Positions 56,183 through 64,000 of a stretch of 64,000 bases of DNA are shown one piece after another (positions within the stretch are counted from its first letter, which is position 1; each line of letters opens with the position of its first letter). The stretch covers positions 248,001-312,000 of the forward strand of contig NZ_JAFLNF010000003.1 in assembly GCF_017313085.1 (NCBI RefSeq). The letters run 5' to 3'. This DNA is from Roseibium limicola. GTDB taxonomy: Bacteria; Pseudomonadota; Alphaproteobacteria; Rhizobiales; Stappiaceae. A model generated the notes under the pieces. That model was given only the letters and a program-made list of their open reading frames with translations, was not told the DNA's origin and made no database searches. The position numbers and the translations under genes were made by a program.

Positions 56183-57313
56183 TCAGATCACGTGGGAGGC
56201 AAGCGGCGCAAAACCGTTGAAGCCAACCGTCGAATAGGTTGTGGTGTAGGCACCACAGGCCTCGATCAGAACCTTGTCGCCAATGGAAAGCGACACGGGC
56301 AATTCGTAGGGCGTCTTTTCGTACATGACGTCGACGCTGTCGCATGTCGGGCCAGCCAGAATACAGGGAGCGGTCTCATCGCCGTCCTTTGGCGTGCGGA
56401 TCGGATAGCGAATGGCTTCGTCCATGGTCTCTGCTAGGCCATGAAACTTCCCGATATCCAGATAGACCCAACGCAATTCATCGTCGCTGGACTTCCTGGA
56501 AATCAGAACCACCTCCGCCTCGATCATGCCGGCATTGCCGACCATGCCGCGGCCTGGCTCGACAATCGTGATTGGCAGACGGTTGCCGAAGTGCTTGGTC
56601 AATGCGTGGAAGATCGCTTCGCCGTAGCTCGGCACACCTGGCACGTCCTTGAGGTAACGGGTCGGGAACCCGCCCCCCATATTGACCATTTTCAGCTCGA
56701 TGCCTCGTCGGGACATTTCGTTGAAGACGTCGGCAGCCATGCCAAGCGCGAGGTCCCAGGCCCAGAGGTTGGCTTGCTGGGATCCGACGTGGAACGAGAC
56801 CCCATAGGCTTCGAGACCGAGACAGTGGGCGCGCTCAAGCACATCGGGCGCCATGGCCGGATCGCAGCCGAACTTACGGGAGAGCGGCCATTCGGCCCCA
56901 ATACCGTCGCAGAGTACCCGGCAGAAGACGCGGGACCCGGTTGCGACACGAGCAATTTTTTCGACTTCTTCGACGCAGTCGACGGCGAAGAGACGAACCC
57001 CAAGGGCATACGCGCGGGCAATATCACGTTCCTTCTTGATGGTGTTGCCATAGGAAATGCGAGAGGCGGCTGCGCCGGTTGCCAGCACCATTTCGATTTC
57101 GCCCACAGAGGCGCAATCAAAGGAGGAGCCAAGCTCATGGAGCAGATTGAGGACTTCCGGCGCCGGGTTCGCCTTGATGGCGTAATAGACCGAAGTGTCT
57201 GGCAGTGCATTGGCAAAGGCAGCGTAATTATCGCGTACAATGTCCAGGTCCACCACAACACAGGGGCCATCCGTCTGGCGGCGACGGAGAAAGTCAAGAA
57301 TACGTTCGCTCAT
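56183..57313 (-). CDS. Ornithine/lysine decarboxylase (group IV, alanine-racemase fold)
   Basis: 376 residues. It makes putrescine or cadaverine from ornithine or lysine. The PLP Lys47 is in VYYAIKANPAPEVL. SFHVGSQ, VNMGGGFPTRY and VEPGRGMVG line the cofactor site, and the catalytic Cys is in AGPTCDSVDVM. ATG 57313 has GGGGAG 7 bases upstream; this ribosome site can be hidden in a hairpin (57319-57352). It is first gene of a pair with the GNAT gene. Confidence 0.94.
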   Translation of the reverse strand: MSERILDFLRRRQTDGPCVVVDLDIVRDNYAAFANALPDTSVYYAIKANPAPEVLNLLHELGSSFDCASVGEIEMVLATGAAASRISYGNTIKKERDIARAYALGVRLFAVDCVEEVEKIARVATGSRVFCRVLCDGIGAEWPLSRKFGCDPAMAPDVLERAHCLGLEAYGVSFHVGSQQANLWAWDLALGMAADVFNEMSRRGIELKMVNMGGGFPTRYLKDVPGVPSYGEAIFHALTKHFGNRLPITIVEPGRGMVGNAGMIEAEVVLISRKSSDDELRWVYLDIGKFHGLAETMDEAIRYPIRTPKDGDETAPCILAGPTCDSVDVMYEKTPYELPVSLSIGDKVLIEACGAYTTTYSTVGFNGFAPLASHVI

Positions 57314-57540
57314 CGGGGGGCTCCCCAAAATCTAATCACGTCGCAGGGAGCCACACGTGCGACAGCGCAATCCCCCGGTTTGGAGCCGGCAGGCGTGGTC
57401 ATTCGTGTGGCGACGGTTGGGCACTGACAGCCGTTGAACAAACGGACAGACAAGCGCTTTCCCGCGTCGGGAATGCCGTTGATTGGATCGGGAGATACCG
57501 AACCGCACGTCAGGCAATGATGTAATAAGTGCCTCGTCAG
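57314..57540 (-). promoter_or_regulatory. Leader of the ornithine decarboxylase mRNA with a Shine-Dalgarno-hiding hairpin (speF-like)
   Basis: On the minus strand GGCTCCC (57352-57346) pairs perfectly with GGGAGCC (57325-57319), which contains the ribosome site of the decarboxylase gene. The leader stays untranslated for more than 200 bases. Structured speF leaders are known upstream of ornithine decarboxylase in Hyphomicrobiales; identity with that family is likely but not proven here. Confidence 0.6.
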
Positions 57541-58080
57541 TAACCCCGGAGGTTGGAACCCCGGCAGAGACCAGAAAGGCCCTCTTACGTCGTTGCTTTA
57601 AGTCATCCGGTTTGCTGTCGATCGACCCGAGTGTTTTCTCAGGGGTGGATTACGGCAGCGGCCCCATAATTTGGTGGATGACCACGGGCACGTGCGAATT
57701 TGGGCTGCAGTGTTTTTGCGCCCATTTAAATTTCAGATCAAGCGTTTTTTTAAGGTTAGATGGATTTTTCACGCATTCAAATTTCGCGAAAAACTCCAAG
57801 CAAACCCTGAGGTTTCTCGGAGAAAATGTGATCACATTTCTAAACAGACTGTTTGGCAGGACGTGCCCCACTTTGTGGTGTACACGCCCTGCCAAACAAT
57901 TGCGTAGGGGTCAAAGGTATGGGGCCATAACCCCTACGCCAGTCATGCACTTTGTTCGCCGGATCTGCGCCCAGCTGTATTCGCTGGATCTTCGCCCAGC
58001 CGCAAGATGATGTAACTTATTCAACTAGGGCTTGGATATCCGTATGATACACTACACTACGGCTATTCTGCCGATTTTCA
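57541..58080. other. Unexplained AT-rich stretch with strong hairpins and palindromes
   Basis: No gene is supported. Features: a perfect palindrome AAATGTGATCACATTT (57824-57839); a long hairpin (57850-57898) with perfect outer arms TGTTTGGCAGG and CCTGCCAAACA; three bases later a second hairpin (57902-57939) with perfect arms GCGTAGGGGT and ACCCCTACGC; and two near-identical 21-base units (57955-57975 and 57980-58000). GC drops in 57690-57850. It could be a structured RNA, a recombination site or a mobile-element remnant. Confidence 0.6.
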
Positions 58081-58084
58081 GGAA

Positions 58085-58117
58085 AAAAAGAGCCACCCGA
58101 GGGTGGCTCTAAGTGTT
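58085..58117 (-). terminator. Terminator of the EF-hand protein gene
   Basis: AGAGCCACCC (58089-58098) pairs with GGGTGGCTCT (58101-58110). On the minus strand TTTTTTT follows directly. It is 19 bases past the stop. Confidence 0.9.
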
Positions 58118-58135
58118 TTTATGTAAGTATCAAGC

Positions 58136-59275
58136 TTAACTGCGCTCACCACGAGGTCCGTGGTTTCCCCGATCATGATCACGTTTGTGATCCCCGTGGC
58201 CGAACGAGCCGTATTTCCCATCCTTGTGCTGGCGCTTCTTGGCGAAATCCGCTGAGGTCAGAACCCCATCCTCGTTGCGATCGAGATGCTTGACCAATTC
58301 CGCCTCACGTTCTGAATACTCAGTGAGCGTGATACCTAGACTTCCATCGGCGTCCAGTTTCTGGAACATCCTGACCACACGCCCATTGCCGAGTTCGGCC
58401 CAGACCGTGCCGAACTCTTCCAATGAAAGTCCGGCCGATCCATCAGAGTCAGCCTCCGAGAAAAGGCTGGCACGCTTGGCATCGAATTCCTCACGTGTCA
58501 GCTTTCCGTCTCCATCAGCGTCAAAACTGGCGAACATCTCCATGCCGCCACGCGGACCGTGGTGTCCCTTGCCGTGGAAGCCTCGACCGTCGCGACGGCC
58601 TTCGCCATCCCCACGCCGTCCATCCCGCTCAGACTTACGGGCGTGATCACGCTCGCCGTCTCTGGCCTTGCCACCGTCGCGCTCGGCTTCGTCCGCATCG
58701 CCGGATTCAGGACGACTCGGGCCATCATCGTCGATGTCGCCAGACTTCATATCGGGCTTCATGCCGGGTTTCATGGGTCCGCGCTTACCGAAGCCACGCT
58801 TTTCCAACACACCGTCGCCATCCCGGTCCAGGCGGGAGAACAGCTTGTCAGCTGCGGCATCCGTTTCAGCCTGTGTCACAGTCCCATCGCCATCAACATC
58901 GAAGCGCTGGAACGCCCTGACCTGCATGGGTTTGGTCCTTTCAGCCAGAGCCGTCTTGAATTCCTCCAGGCCGATCTCGGCATTCCCGTCGCGGTCAGTC
59001 TCGCTGAAGCGGGTTGCGACGACCGCGTCGATTTCTTCCTGGGTAATCACACCGTCGGAATTCGTGTCGAAGTCGCTGAAGAGCTTCTTCGCCATACGTT
59101 TGCCATGGCCGCCTTTTTTGCCAAAGCCCGGCCCTTTATGGCCAGCGAATTCCACCTTGGTGAATGCGTTTGCGCCCTCACGCAAGGTTTTGCCCCCCTC
59201 CGCGTGTGCAGTCACCGCGGCCCCGGCCACCCCTGCAGCCAGAAGTGCGATCGTCAGGGTCTTCATCGGTTTCAT
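58136..59275 (-). CDS. Periplasmic EF-hand protein
   Basis: 379 residues. The signal peptide is MKTLTIALLAAGVAGAAVTAHAE. About six EF-hand-like loops are seen, e.g. DTNSDGVITQEE, DRDGNAEIGLEE, DVDGDGTVTQAE, DRDGDGVLEK, DADGDGKLTREE and DRNEDGVLTSAD. A very charged linker rich in D, R, G and E splits them (about 185-250), and the tail is His-rich. It should bind calcium in the periplasm. AAGGAG 6 bases upstream supports ATG 59275. It is divergent from a two-component system that may control it. Confidence 0.88.
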   Translation of the reverse strand: MKPMKTLTIALLAAGVAGAAVTAHAEGGKTLREGANAFTKVEFAGHKGPGFGKKGGHGKRMAKKLFSDFDTNSDGVITQEEIDAVVATRFSETDRDGNAEIGLEEFKTALAERTKPMQVRAFQRFDVDGDGTVTQAETDAAADKLFSRLDRDGDGVLEKRGFGKRGPMKPGMKPDMKSGDIDDDGPSRPESGDADEAERDGGKARDGERDHARKSERDGRRGDGEGRRDGRGFHGKGHHGPRGGMEMFASFDADGDGKLTREEFDAKRASLFSEADSDGSAGLSLEEFGTVWAELGNGRVVRMFQKLDADGSLGITLTEYSEREAELVKHLDRNEDGVLTSADFAKKRQHKDGKYGSFGHGDHKRDHDRGNHGPRGERS

Positions 59276-59540
59276 GCCAGTCTCCTTTGGGCAGTGTTGC
59301 GATGACCTGAACTTAGGAACTGCTTGTCTCAAAACTACGGCAGGATTCGAGAGAAGTGTGATCATCTGTGGCGGTGGAGGTCAGGGATACATCTCGTTAC
59401 AGTTTCCGCCAATTGCGCTGTTCCCTCAGGCCTGTAAAACAGTCGGAGGACGTGCGATCTCTTGGAAGAAGAGACAAAACAGCGGTCGCACCGGCGTCTG
59501 TCCACGCCATGACCGCCAGCATCCAAGACGGAGACTATCT

Positions 59541-60266
59541 GTGCAATCGCCCAGCCCCCATATTCTGATCGTCGATGACCACCGGGATATTCGCGAAACC
59601 CTGGCCCGCTACCTGGTCAAGAACGGCCTGCGTGCAACAGCGGCAGAGAATGCCGCCCATGCCCGCAAGGCGCTCAAGACTGCAGCCATAGATCTGGTCG
59701 TGCTGGACATCATGATGCCGGGAGAAGATGGCTTGTCTCTGTGTCGGCACCTTGTGGAGAACGGCTCCTTGCCAGTGATCCTGCTGACGGCCATGGCGGA
59801 CGACACCGACAGGGTGATCGGGCTTGAGATCGGCGCAGATGATTATGTCACCAAACCGTTCAATCCGCGCGAGCTGCTGGCACGTATCCGCGCCGTCCTA
59901 CGCCGCACAGGCAACGCGCCGAAGGAGCGTGATCCCGTCGAGCAGGAAACCCTGGGCTTTGAGGGTTGGCAGCTGAGTGTTCCCAAGCGCGAACTGACAG
60001 ATCCCGACGGTGTGGCCGTACCTTTGTCCAGTGGTGAGTTCCAGCTGCTTTGCGCATTCCTGAAGCGGCCGAAGATCGTGCTCAACCGGGACCAGCTGCT
60101 GGATCTGACCACAGGACGCGCCCCTGCGGTCTTCGACCGATCCATCGACAATCAGGTTTCCCGCTTGCGGCGCAAGGTCGAGGTGGACAGCAAGGACCCG
60201 AAACTGATCAAAACCGTGTGGGGCGGCGGCTACATGTTCACGGCAGACGTGGAGGCAAACGGCTAA
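59541..60266 (+). CDS. OmpR/PhoB-family response regulator
   Basis: 241 residues. The receiver domain (about 7-120) has the phospho-acceptor Asp56 in LVVLDIMMPGEDG and the conserved Lys in YVTKPFNPREL. The winged-helix output domain (about 140-235) has SSGEFQLLCAFLKRPKIVL and RRKVEVDSKDPKLIKTVWGGGY. GTG 59541 is inferred, since GGAGA lies 8 bases upstream and the receiver starts eight residues later. The histidine kinase gene follows with no gap. Confidence 0.92.
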   Translation: MQSPSPHILIVDDHRDIRETLARYLVKNGLRATAAENAAHARKALKTAAIDLVVLDIMMPGEDGLSLCRHLVENGSLPVILLTAMADDTDRVIGLEIGADDYVTKPFNPRELLARIRAVLRRTGNAPKERDPVEQETLGFEGWQLSVPKRELTDPDGVAVPLSSGEFQLLCAFLKRPKIVLNRDQLLDLTTGRAPAVFDRSIDNQVSRLRRKVEVDSKDPKLIKTVWGGGYMFTADVEANG

Positions 60267-61742
60267 GTGGCAAATTTGCGCAAGTATTTGTGGCCGACCA
60301 GTCTGTCTGGCCAGCTGATCGGACTGCTGGTTCTGGCTATTGTCTTCGCCCAAGGTGTGAGCCTGTGGGTTTTTCACGACGAGCGCCGCATTGCGCTGGT
60401 CGAAGTCGCTCGCGACAATATCCTGATGCGCGCGGTCGCCACCGTCAAACTTCTGGAAGAGACACCCGATGCGATCCATGGCCGCATTCTTGATGCCGGG
60501 CGCAGTCGCTTTTCCTCGTTCTGGATCGACGATACGCCTATCGCCAAGGCCACCAATCCGAGCAACACCGAGCTTCGCCTGATCAGCTATCTGCAAAAGC
60601 AGTTCGATCAACCGCGCAACATGCAGCTGGATCTGGACCGACGCGATCGGAGCAAAAAAAAGCACGACGACAAGAAGTGGGACAAGTTGAAGCCTGACGC
60701 AGAACGCTGGTCCGACGATGAGAAACCCGACGGCGTTGATGGCAAGAGTGCAGACCGCAAGGCCTGGGAAAAAGCCCGCGAAAAACTCTATCGCAAGCGT
60801 CGTGAGCACGTCGACCTCGCCTTGTCGATCCAGCTGCCGGATGGGAGCTGGTTCAACGCCAACACGGACTATCGCCCTCCCCAGCGCTCCATAGCGCCCT
60901 TTCTCGTGCAAATGCTTTTGACCATCGTGGCGACTAGCGTGATCGTCGCCCTGCTGATGCGCCGGATCTCCAAGCCGTTGCGGCAGCTCGCAGGAGCAGC
61001 AGAAAAACTGGGCCGGGGTGAAAGCATCCAGCCGCTGGATGAAAAAGGCCCCGCTGAAATTGCGGCCCTGACGCGGGCATTTAATGACATGCAGAACCGA
61101 CTGACCCGTTTCGTCCAGGACCGAACGCGCATGCTGGCTGCCATCAGCCACGACATGCGCACCCCCATCACCTCGCTGCGCCTGCGGGCGGAGTTCATCG
61201 AAGATGATGAAAACCGCGAGAAGATTATCGAAACGCTGGACGAAATGAGCCAGATGACGGAAGCAACGCTGGCCTTCGCCCGGGATGAAGCCACCAGCGA
61301 AGACGCGCAAAAGCTGGACCTCGGCAGCCTGCTGACCAGTCTGGCCGACGATCAGCAGGACCTGGGCCATAACGTAACAGCAGAGGACCATGGCCGTCTG
61401 GTGATCCGCTGCCGCCCCTTTGCCCTGAAGCGGGCCCTGCGCAACCTGATCGACAATGGCGTGAGCTACGGTGAGGCCGTGTGTTTGTCCTATGCAGACA
61501 TCAACGGCCATGCGCTCATCCGCGTGCGGGACAAAGGCCCAGGCATTCCGACTGAAAAACTGACGGATGTGTTCGAGCCGTTCGTTCGCCTGGAAGAAAG
61601 CCGCTCGGAGGAAACAGGCGGCATCGGCCTGGGGCTGGCCATCACCCGCTCGATTATCCACGCGCATGGCGGTACCATCACCCTGAGCAACTCGGCCGAT
61701 GGCGGCCTGCTGGTGGAGGTCAAATTGCCTTTGGGCGTGTGA
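60267..61742 (+). CDS. Sensor histidine kinase
   Basis: 491 residues. Two membrane helices (about 13-32 and 210-232) bracket a periplasmic domain. That domain contains an unusually charged stretch (about 125-175, runs of D, K, E and R such as DRSKKKHDDKKWDKLKPD). HAMP follows (about 230-285), then the phospho-acceptor His in AISHDMRTPITSL, and N, G1 and G2 boxes (NLIDNGVSY, VRDKGPGIP, GGIGLGLAI). The start is GTG, immediately after the response regulator stop. The acidic/basic sensor may read divalent cations; this is inference. Confidence 0.92.
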   Translation: MANLRKYLWPTSLSGQLIGLLVLAIVFAQGVSLWVFHDERRIALVEVARDNILMRAVATVKLLEETPDAIHGRILDAGRSRFSSFWIDDTPIAKATNPSNTELRLISYLQKQFDQPRNMQLDLDRRDRSKKKHDDKKWDKLKPDAERWSDDEKPDGVDGKSADRKAWEKAREKLYRKRREHVDLALSIQLPDGSWFNANTDYRPPQRSIAPFLVQMLLTIVATSVIVALLMRRISKPLRQLAGAAEKLGRGESIQPLDEKGPAEIAALTRAFNDMQNRLTRFVQDRTRMLAAISHDMRTPITSLRLRAEFIEDDENREKIIETLDEMSQMTEATLAFARDEATSEDAQKLDLGSLLTSLADDQQDLGHNVTAEDHGRLVIRCRPFALKRALRNLIDNGVSYGEAVCLSYADINGHALIRVRDKGPGIPTEKLTDVFEPFVRLEESRSEETGGIGLGLAITRSIIHAHGGTITLSNSADGGLLVEVKLPLGV

Positions 61743-61790
61743 GCCCCCCACCTGCGGTCCCGGACGAGATCCGGAACTGCAGGCACCAGC
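61743..61790. repeat. Short GC-rich palindromic repeat
   Basis: GGTCCCGGACGAGATCCGGA, just past the kinase stop, has CCGGA/TCCGG arms and resembles the palindromes at 17.0 and 29.2-29.7 kb. Confidence 0.5.
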
Positions 61791-61878
61791 TTTCAGGCGT
61801 CTACAATGTTCAGATAGTGCGCCTTGTGTTCAGTTTGCGGATAGACGTCAAAAATAACTGCAATCACGTCTTGGTCTC

Positions 61879-62727
61879 TCAGTCTTCCGGTTCATAGCGG
61901 ACGAAGGCAAAGGCGGAGCCGTCGGGGGCCCAGGAAGGAACATTGATCGTGCCCTGGCCACCAAAAAGCGACAGTAGGGTCTCCATGTTCTGCCCTTCCT
62001 CATCCATCAGGCGCAATTCGACCGTCTTGTCGCGCGGATGCCCCGTAACGCCAGCCTCATAGGCGAGATAGACAAGCTTTCCGCCAACAGGCGCCGGATG
62101 GGGGAACCAGTTCACCCTTTCATCAAACGTCAATTGGGTCAGATCACTGCCATCGGTGCGCATGCGCCAGATCTGCATTGAGTCGCCGCGACTGGAATTG
62201 AAGTAGATCCAGGTCCCACAGGGGCTGTAATCGGGTCCGTCCGCATGGCCGAGGCCATCCGTCAGCCGGGTCTCCTCCCCGCCATCGCGGGAGATCGTGT
62301 AGATGTCGTACACCCCTGCCCGCGCACCACAATAGGCCAGCGTTGCTCCATCGGGAGACCAGCCATGCCAGTAGGACGGCGCCAGATTGGTGACAGGAAC
62401 CGGTGTGCCCCCCTCAATCGGCACGCGATAGATTTGCGACTGGCCGGTCTCGCTCTGATCGCTGATGACGATCTCCCGACCGCAGGGCGAAACGCCATGG
62501 TCATTGTTGCAAGAGGTGGCGAACTCGGTGTTAATCGGGTCGAGTCGAGGAAAACCCTCTGCTTCCTCATCTCGCTCCAGGTCAATGCGAAACAGACCGC
62601 CATCACCATTGACGATCAGGGCAGAGCCGTCTGGCAACCAGTTGGGCGCCTCCACCAACACGTCGGTCTGAAGGACCACGCGGGCCTTTCGGGTTTCCAT
62701 GTCATAGATTTCTACAGAACTGCGCAT
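61879..62727 (-). CDS. TolB-like beta-propeller protein
   Basis: 282 residues. Repeated WD40/TolB-type blades are seen: WLPDGSALIVNGDG, WSPDGATLAYCGARAGVYDI, YSPCGTWIYFNSSRGDSMQIW and WAPDGSAFAFVRYEPED. There is no signal peptide with the chosen start, so it is probably cytoplasmic, unlike TolB. The function is unknown. ATG 62727 has GGGAGG 6-7 bases upstream. Confidence 0.85.
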   Translation of the reverse strand: MRSSVEIYDMETRKARVVLQTDVLVEAPNWLPDGSALIVNGDGGLFRIDLERDEEAEGFPRLDPINTEFATSCNNDHGVSPCGREIVISDQSETGQSQIYRVPIEGGTPVPVTNLAPSYWHGWSPDGATLAYCGARAGVYDIYTISRDGGEETRLTDGLGHADGPDYSPCGTWIYFNSSRGDSMQIWRMRTDGSDLTQLTFDERVNWFPHPAPVGGKLVYLAYEAGVTGHPRDKTVELRLMDEEGQNMETLLSLFGGQGTINVPSWAPDGSAFAFVRYEPED

Positions 62728-62769
62728 TGGCTTCCTCCCATCGCACCTGCTTCTGAAAATCATCTAAAC

Positions 62770-62800
62770 ACAAAAAACCCGGCACGAGGCCGGGTTGTAT
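62770..62800 (-). terminator. Terminator upstream of the TolB-like gene
   Basis: AACCCGGC (62776-62783) pairs with GCCGGGTT (62789-62796). On the minus strand TTTTTTG follows. It probably ends transcription from the 41-residue gene and insulates the TolB-like gene. Confidence 0.85.
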
Positions 62801-62929
62801 TCAGTTCGTGCACATCGGAGTCTTTTTTGCAGCTCCTTCACCTGCTTCCTTGATGATGATGAAAGCAGGAATCTCGGATCACCCCTTCTCCGGCGCCGCG
62901 GGTGCCTTTTCCTGCGGTGGCCTGTCAGA

Positions 62930-63055
62930 TCAGGCGTAGACCTTCTTCGCTTCAGACAAGAAACGGTAGAGCGAACCCGGCAGCCAAGGCAGACGATCTC
63001 GGTTGAAATCCTGCCGCTGCTTCACAAGTAGTGATCGAGCGATTTGAAGATTCAT
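62930..63055 (-). CDS. Small protein of 41 residues, unknown function
   Basis: Starts MNLQIARSLLVKQRQDFNRD and ends YRFLSEAKKVYA. It is basic and helical by appearance, with no membrane segment. The ribosome site AAAGGAG lies 7 bases upstream of the ATG, among the best in the window. It has an AT-rich promoter region with a perfect palindrome, and a terminator about 130 bases downstream. No family is recognised. It is likely real because start signals, terminator and codon use agree. Confidence 0.7.
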   Translation of the reverse strand: MNLQIARSLLVKQRQDFNRDRLPWLPGSLYRFLSEAKKVYA

Positions 63056-63206
63056 TTCCGGTCTCCTTTAATTATTTGTCTTTCGATCTATACATTCAAA
63101 TTAGCGCACATTGTGCGCCTTTCAAGAGACGCTTTCATCAGTTTTTCGATAAAAAGCTAATTTTCCCCTGCGGTAGCTAAAGATTTGATGCTTAGGGGGA
63201 TCAAAC
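63056..63206. promoter_or_regulatory. Promoter region of the 41-residue gene with a perfect palindrome
   Basis: AT-rich. GCGCACA-T-TGTGCGC (63104-63118) is a perfect 15-base palindrome 49 bases upstream of the start codon, a good candidate operator. No regulator is assigned. Confidence 0.55.
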
Positions 63207-63240
63207 GCAAAAACCCCGGGGATGAAGTCCCCGGGGTCGA
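63207..63240 (-). terminator. Terminator of malate synthase G
   Basis: ACCCCGGGGA (63213-63222) pairs with TCCCCGGGGT (63228-63237). On the minus strand TTTTTGCG follows. It is about 90 bases past the stop. Confidence 0.85.
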
Positions 63241-63330
63241 ACGCAGTCATATGCTTGTTTTCGCTTCACTAATGAACGCAAACGTGGCGGTTAAAGGGCC
63301 CCGAGCTCACACACAGAGACACAAGCCGTC

Positions 63331-64000
63331 TTAGACAGCCTGGCGTGCCTTGAACTCGCGACGACGCGCGTGCAGCACCGGTTCGGTGTAGCCATTCGGC
63401 TGTTCCATGCCCTTGAAGACCAGGTCGCACGCAGCCTGAAACCCGATGGACGCATCGAAGTCAGCTGACATCGGCGTATAGAGCGGGTCGCCAGCGTTCT
63501 GCTCATCCACCAGTTTGGCCATGCGTTTCAATGTTTCCATCACCTGCACTTCAGAGCAGACACCGTGACGCAACCAGTTGGCGATGTGCTGGGAGGAGAT
63601 ACGCAGCGTGGCACGATCTTCCATCAGCCCGACATTGTTGATGTCAGGAACCTTGGAACAGCCAACGCCCTGTTCAACCCAGCGAACCACATAACCCAGG
63701 ATACCCTGCGCGTTGTTGTCCAACTCAGCCTGAATGGCGTCCGGCGCCCAATTCGGACGTTCGGCAACCGGGATGGACAGAATGTCTTCCAGCTCGGCCG
63801 GCGCACGGGATTTCAACTCGCCCTGCAAGGTTGTCACTGGCACCTTGTAGTAGTGCATTGCATGCAATGTCGCAGCAGTCGGCGACGGCACCCATGCGGT
63901 GTTCGCACCAGCCTTTGGATGACCGACCTTCTGCTCCAACATGGCCTGCATCAGATCCGGCATGGCCCACATGCCCTTGCCAATCTGGGCATGGCCCGGC
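63331..64000 (-). CDS. glcB: Malate synthase G, 3' part (runs off the window)
   Basis: The last about 222 residues are present; the gene continues past 64000. It condenses glyoxylate and acetyl-CoA to malate in the glyoxylate shunt. [20 protein letters not shown] and [20 protein letters not shown] are signature stretches of the large monomeric G isoform, and the C-terminal domain ([36 protein letters not shown]) is typical. It fits an organism growing on acetate or fatty acids and using methylmalonyl-CoA mutase for propionyl units. Confidence 0.95.
   Translation of the reverse strand, partial: PGHAQIGKGMWAMPDLMQAMLEQKVGHPKAGANTAWVPSPTAATLHAMHYYKVPVTTLQGELKSRAPAELEDILSIPVAERPNWAPDAIQAELDNNAQGILGYVVRWVEQGVGCSKVPDINNVGLMEDRATLRISSQHIANWLRHGVCSEVQVMETLKRMAKLVDEQNAGDPLYTPMSADFDASIGFQAACDLVFKGMEQPNGYTEPVLHARRREFKARQAV

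Noticed and set aside
57850-57939. Integron attC site
   Set aside because: Hairpins are present but the required core-site consensus at the ends and an integrase gene are lacking.
57483-58010. Plus-strand frame over the hairpin region
   Set aside because: Crosses both hairpins and the tandem units, shows no family and no ribosome site; treated as non-coding.
1-64000. tRNA, rRNA, CRISPR arrays, prophage or transposase genes
   Set aside because: None was recognised on reading both strands; a tRNA or covariance search would be needed to rule out small RNAs completely.

Overview
The window looks like a chromosomal segment of a high-GC marine alphaproteobacterium of the order Hyphomicrobiales, most like Stappiaceae (Roseibium/Labrenzia/Stappia). 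This is inferred from gene content: a Ros/MucR zinc-finger regulator, a seven-gene Pha/Mrp antiporter, a rhizobial-type (class 3) asparaginase, a TIGR03808-type Tat-exported beta-helix protein, separate methylmalonyl-CoA mutase subunits with MeaB, and palindromic intergenic repeats. No rRNA, tRNA, CRISPR array, transposase or prophage gene was seen. Most of it is ordinary core and accessory metabolism with dense bacterial gene packing.

Layout. 0.2-7.0 kb: mucR, then the mnhABCDEFG Na+/H+ antiporter operon (minus strand). 7.5-12.8 kb: a PAS-GGDEF protein whose catalytic residues look lost, msrB, a divergent HxlR regulator/qorB pair with a clear shared operator, and oligopeptidase B. 12.9-17.9 kb: an RTX protein with three N-terminal repeats, a small secreted protein, a dihaem cytochrome c with a cytochrome c', repeats, and sodB. 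18.1-21.9 kb: an aldo/keto reductase with a divergent LysR gene, a DUF6159 membrane protein and a secreted nuclease. 22.0-24.1 kb: a cobalamin riboswitch, cbtB, cbtA, a His-rich exported protein, and a convergent DUF1636 gene; together these look like a cobalt-acquisition locus. 24.3-29.2 kb: an MFS transporter, a class IV aminotransferase, a SulP transporter without a STAS domain, a VOC protein and a haloacid dehalogenase. 29.2-29.7 kb: a block of palindromic repeats. 29.7-33.8 kb: both methylmalonyl-CoA mutase subunits; the cognate MeaB chaperone is at 42.3 kb. 34.8-45.5 kb: a LuxR solo, a DUF2267-like gene, a HerA-like ATPase, an M20 peptidase, a LOG protein, a DUF1131 lipoprotein, a PhyH oxygenase, meaB, pyroglutamyl peptidase and the TIGR03808 protein. 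45.5-53.5 kb: dimethylargininase, asparaginase, an aminotransferase, a universal stress protein with an alanine symporter, and a second SulP carrying STAS. 53.7-57.3 kb: an adenylate/guanylate cyclase, then an ornithine decarboxylase/GNAT pair behind a leader that can hide its ribosome binding site. 57.4-58.1 kb: an unexplained stretch with strong hairpins. 58.1-61.7 kb: an EF-hand protein divergent from a two-component system. 61.9-64 kb: a TolB-like propeller protein, an overlooked 41-residue gene, and the 3' part of malate synthase G.

The most interesting items are the degenerate GGDEF protein, the tandem hairpin element at 57.85-57.94 kb, the Shine-Dalgarno-hiding leader of the ornithine decarboxylase gene, the riboswitch-cbtBA locus with its uncharacterised His-rich protein, and the EF-hand/two-component pair. 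I found no clear multi-gene system that is wholly new.
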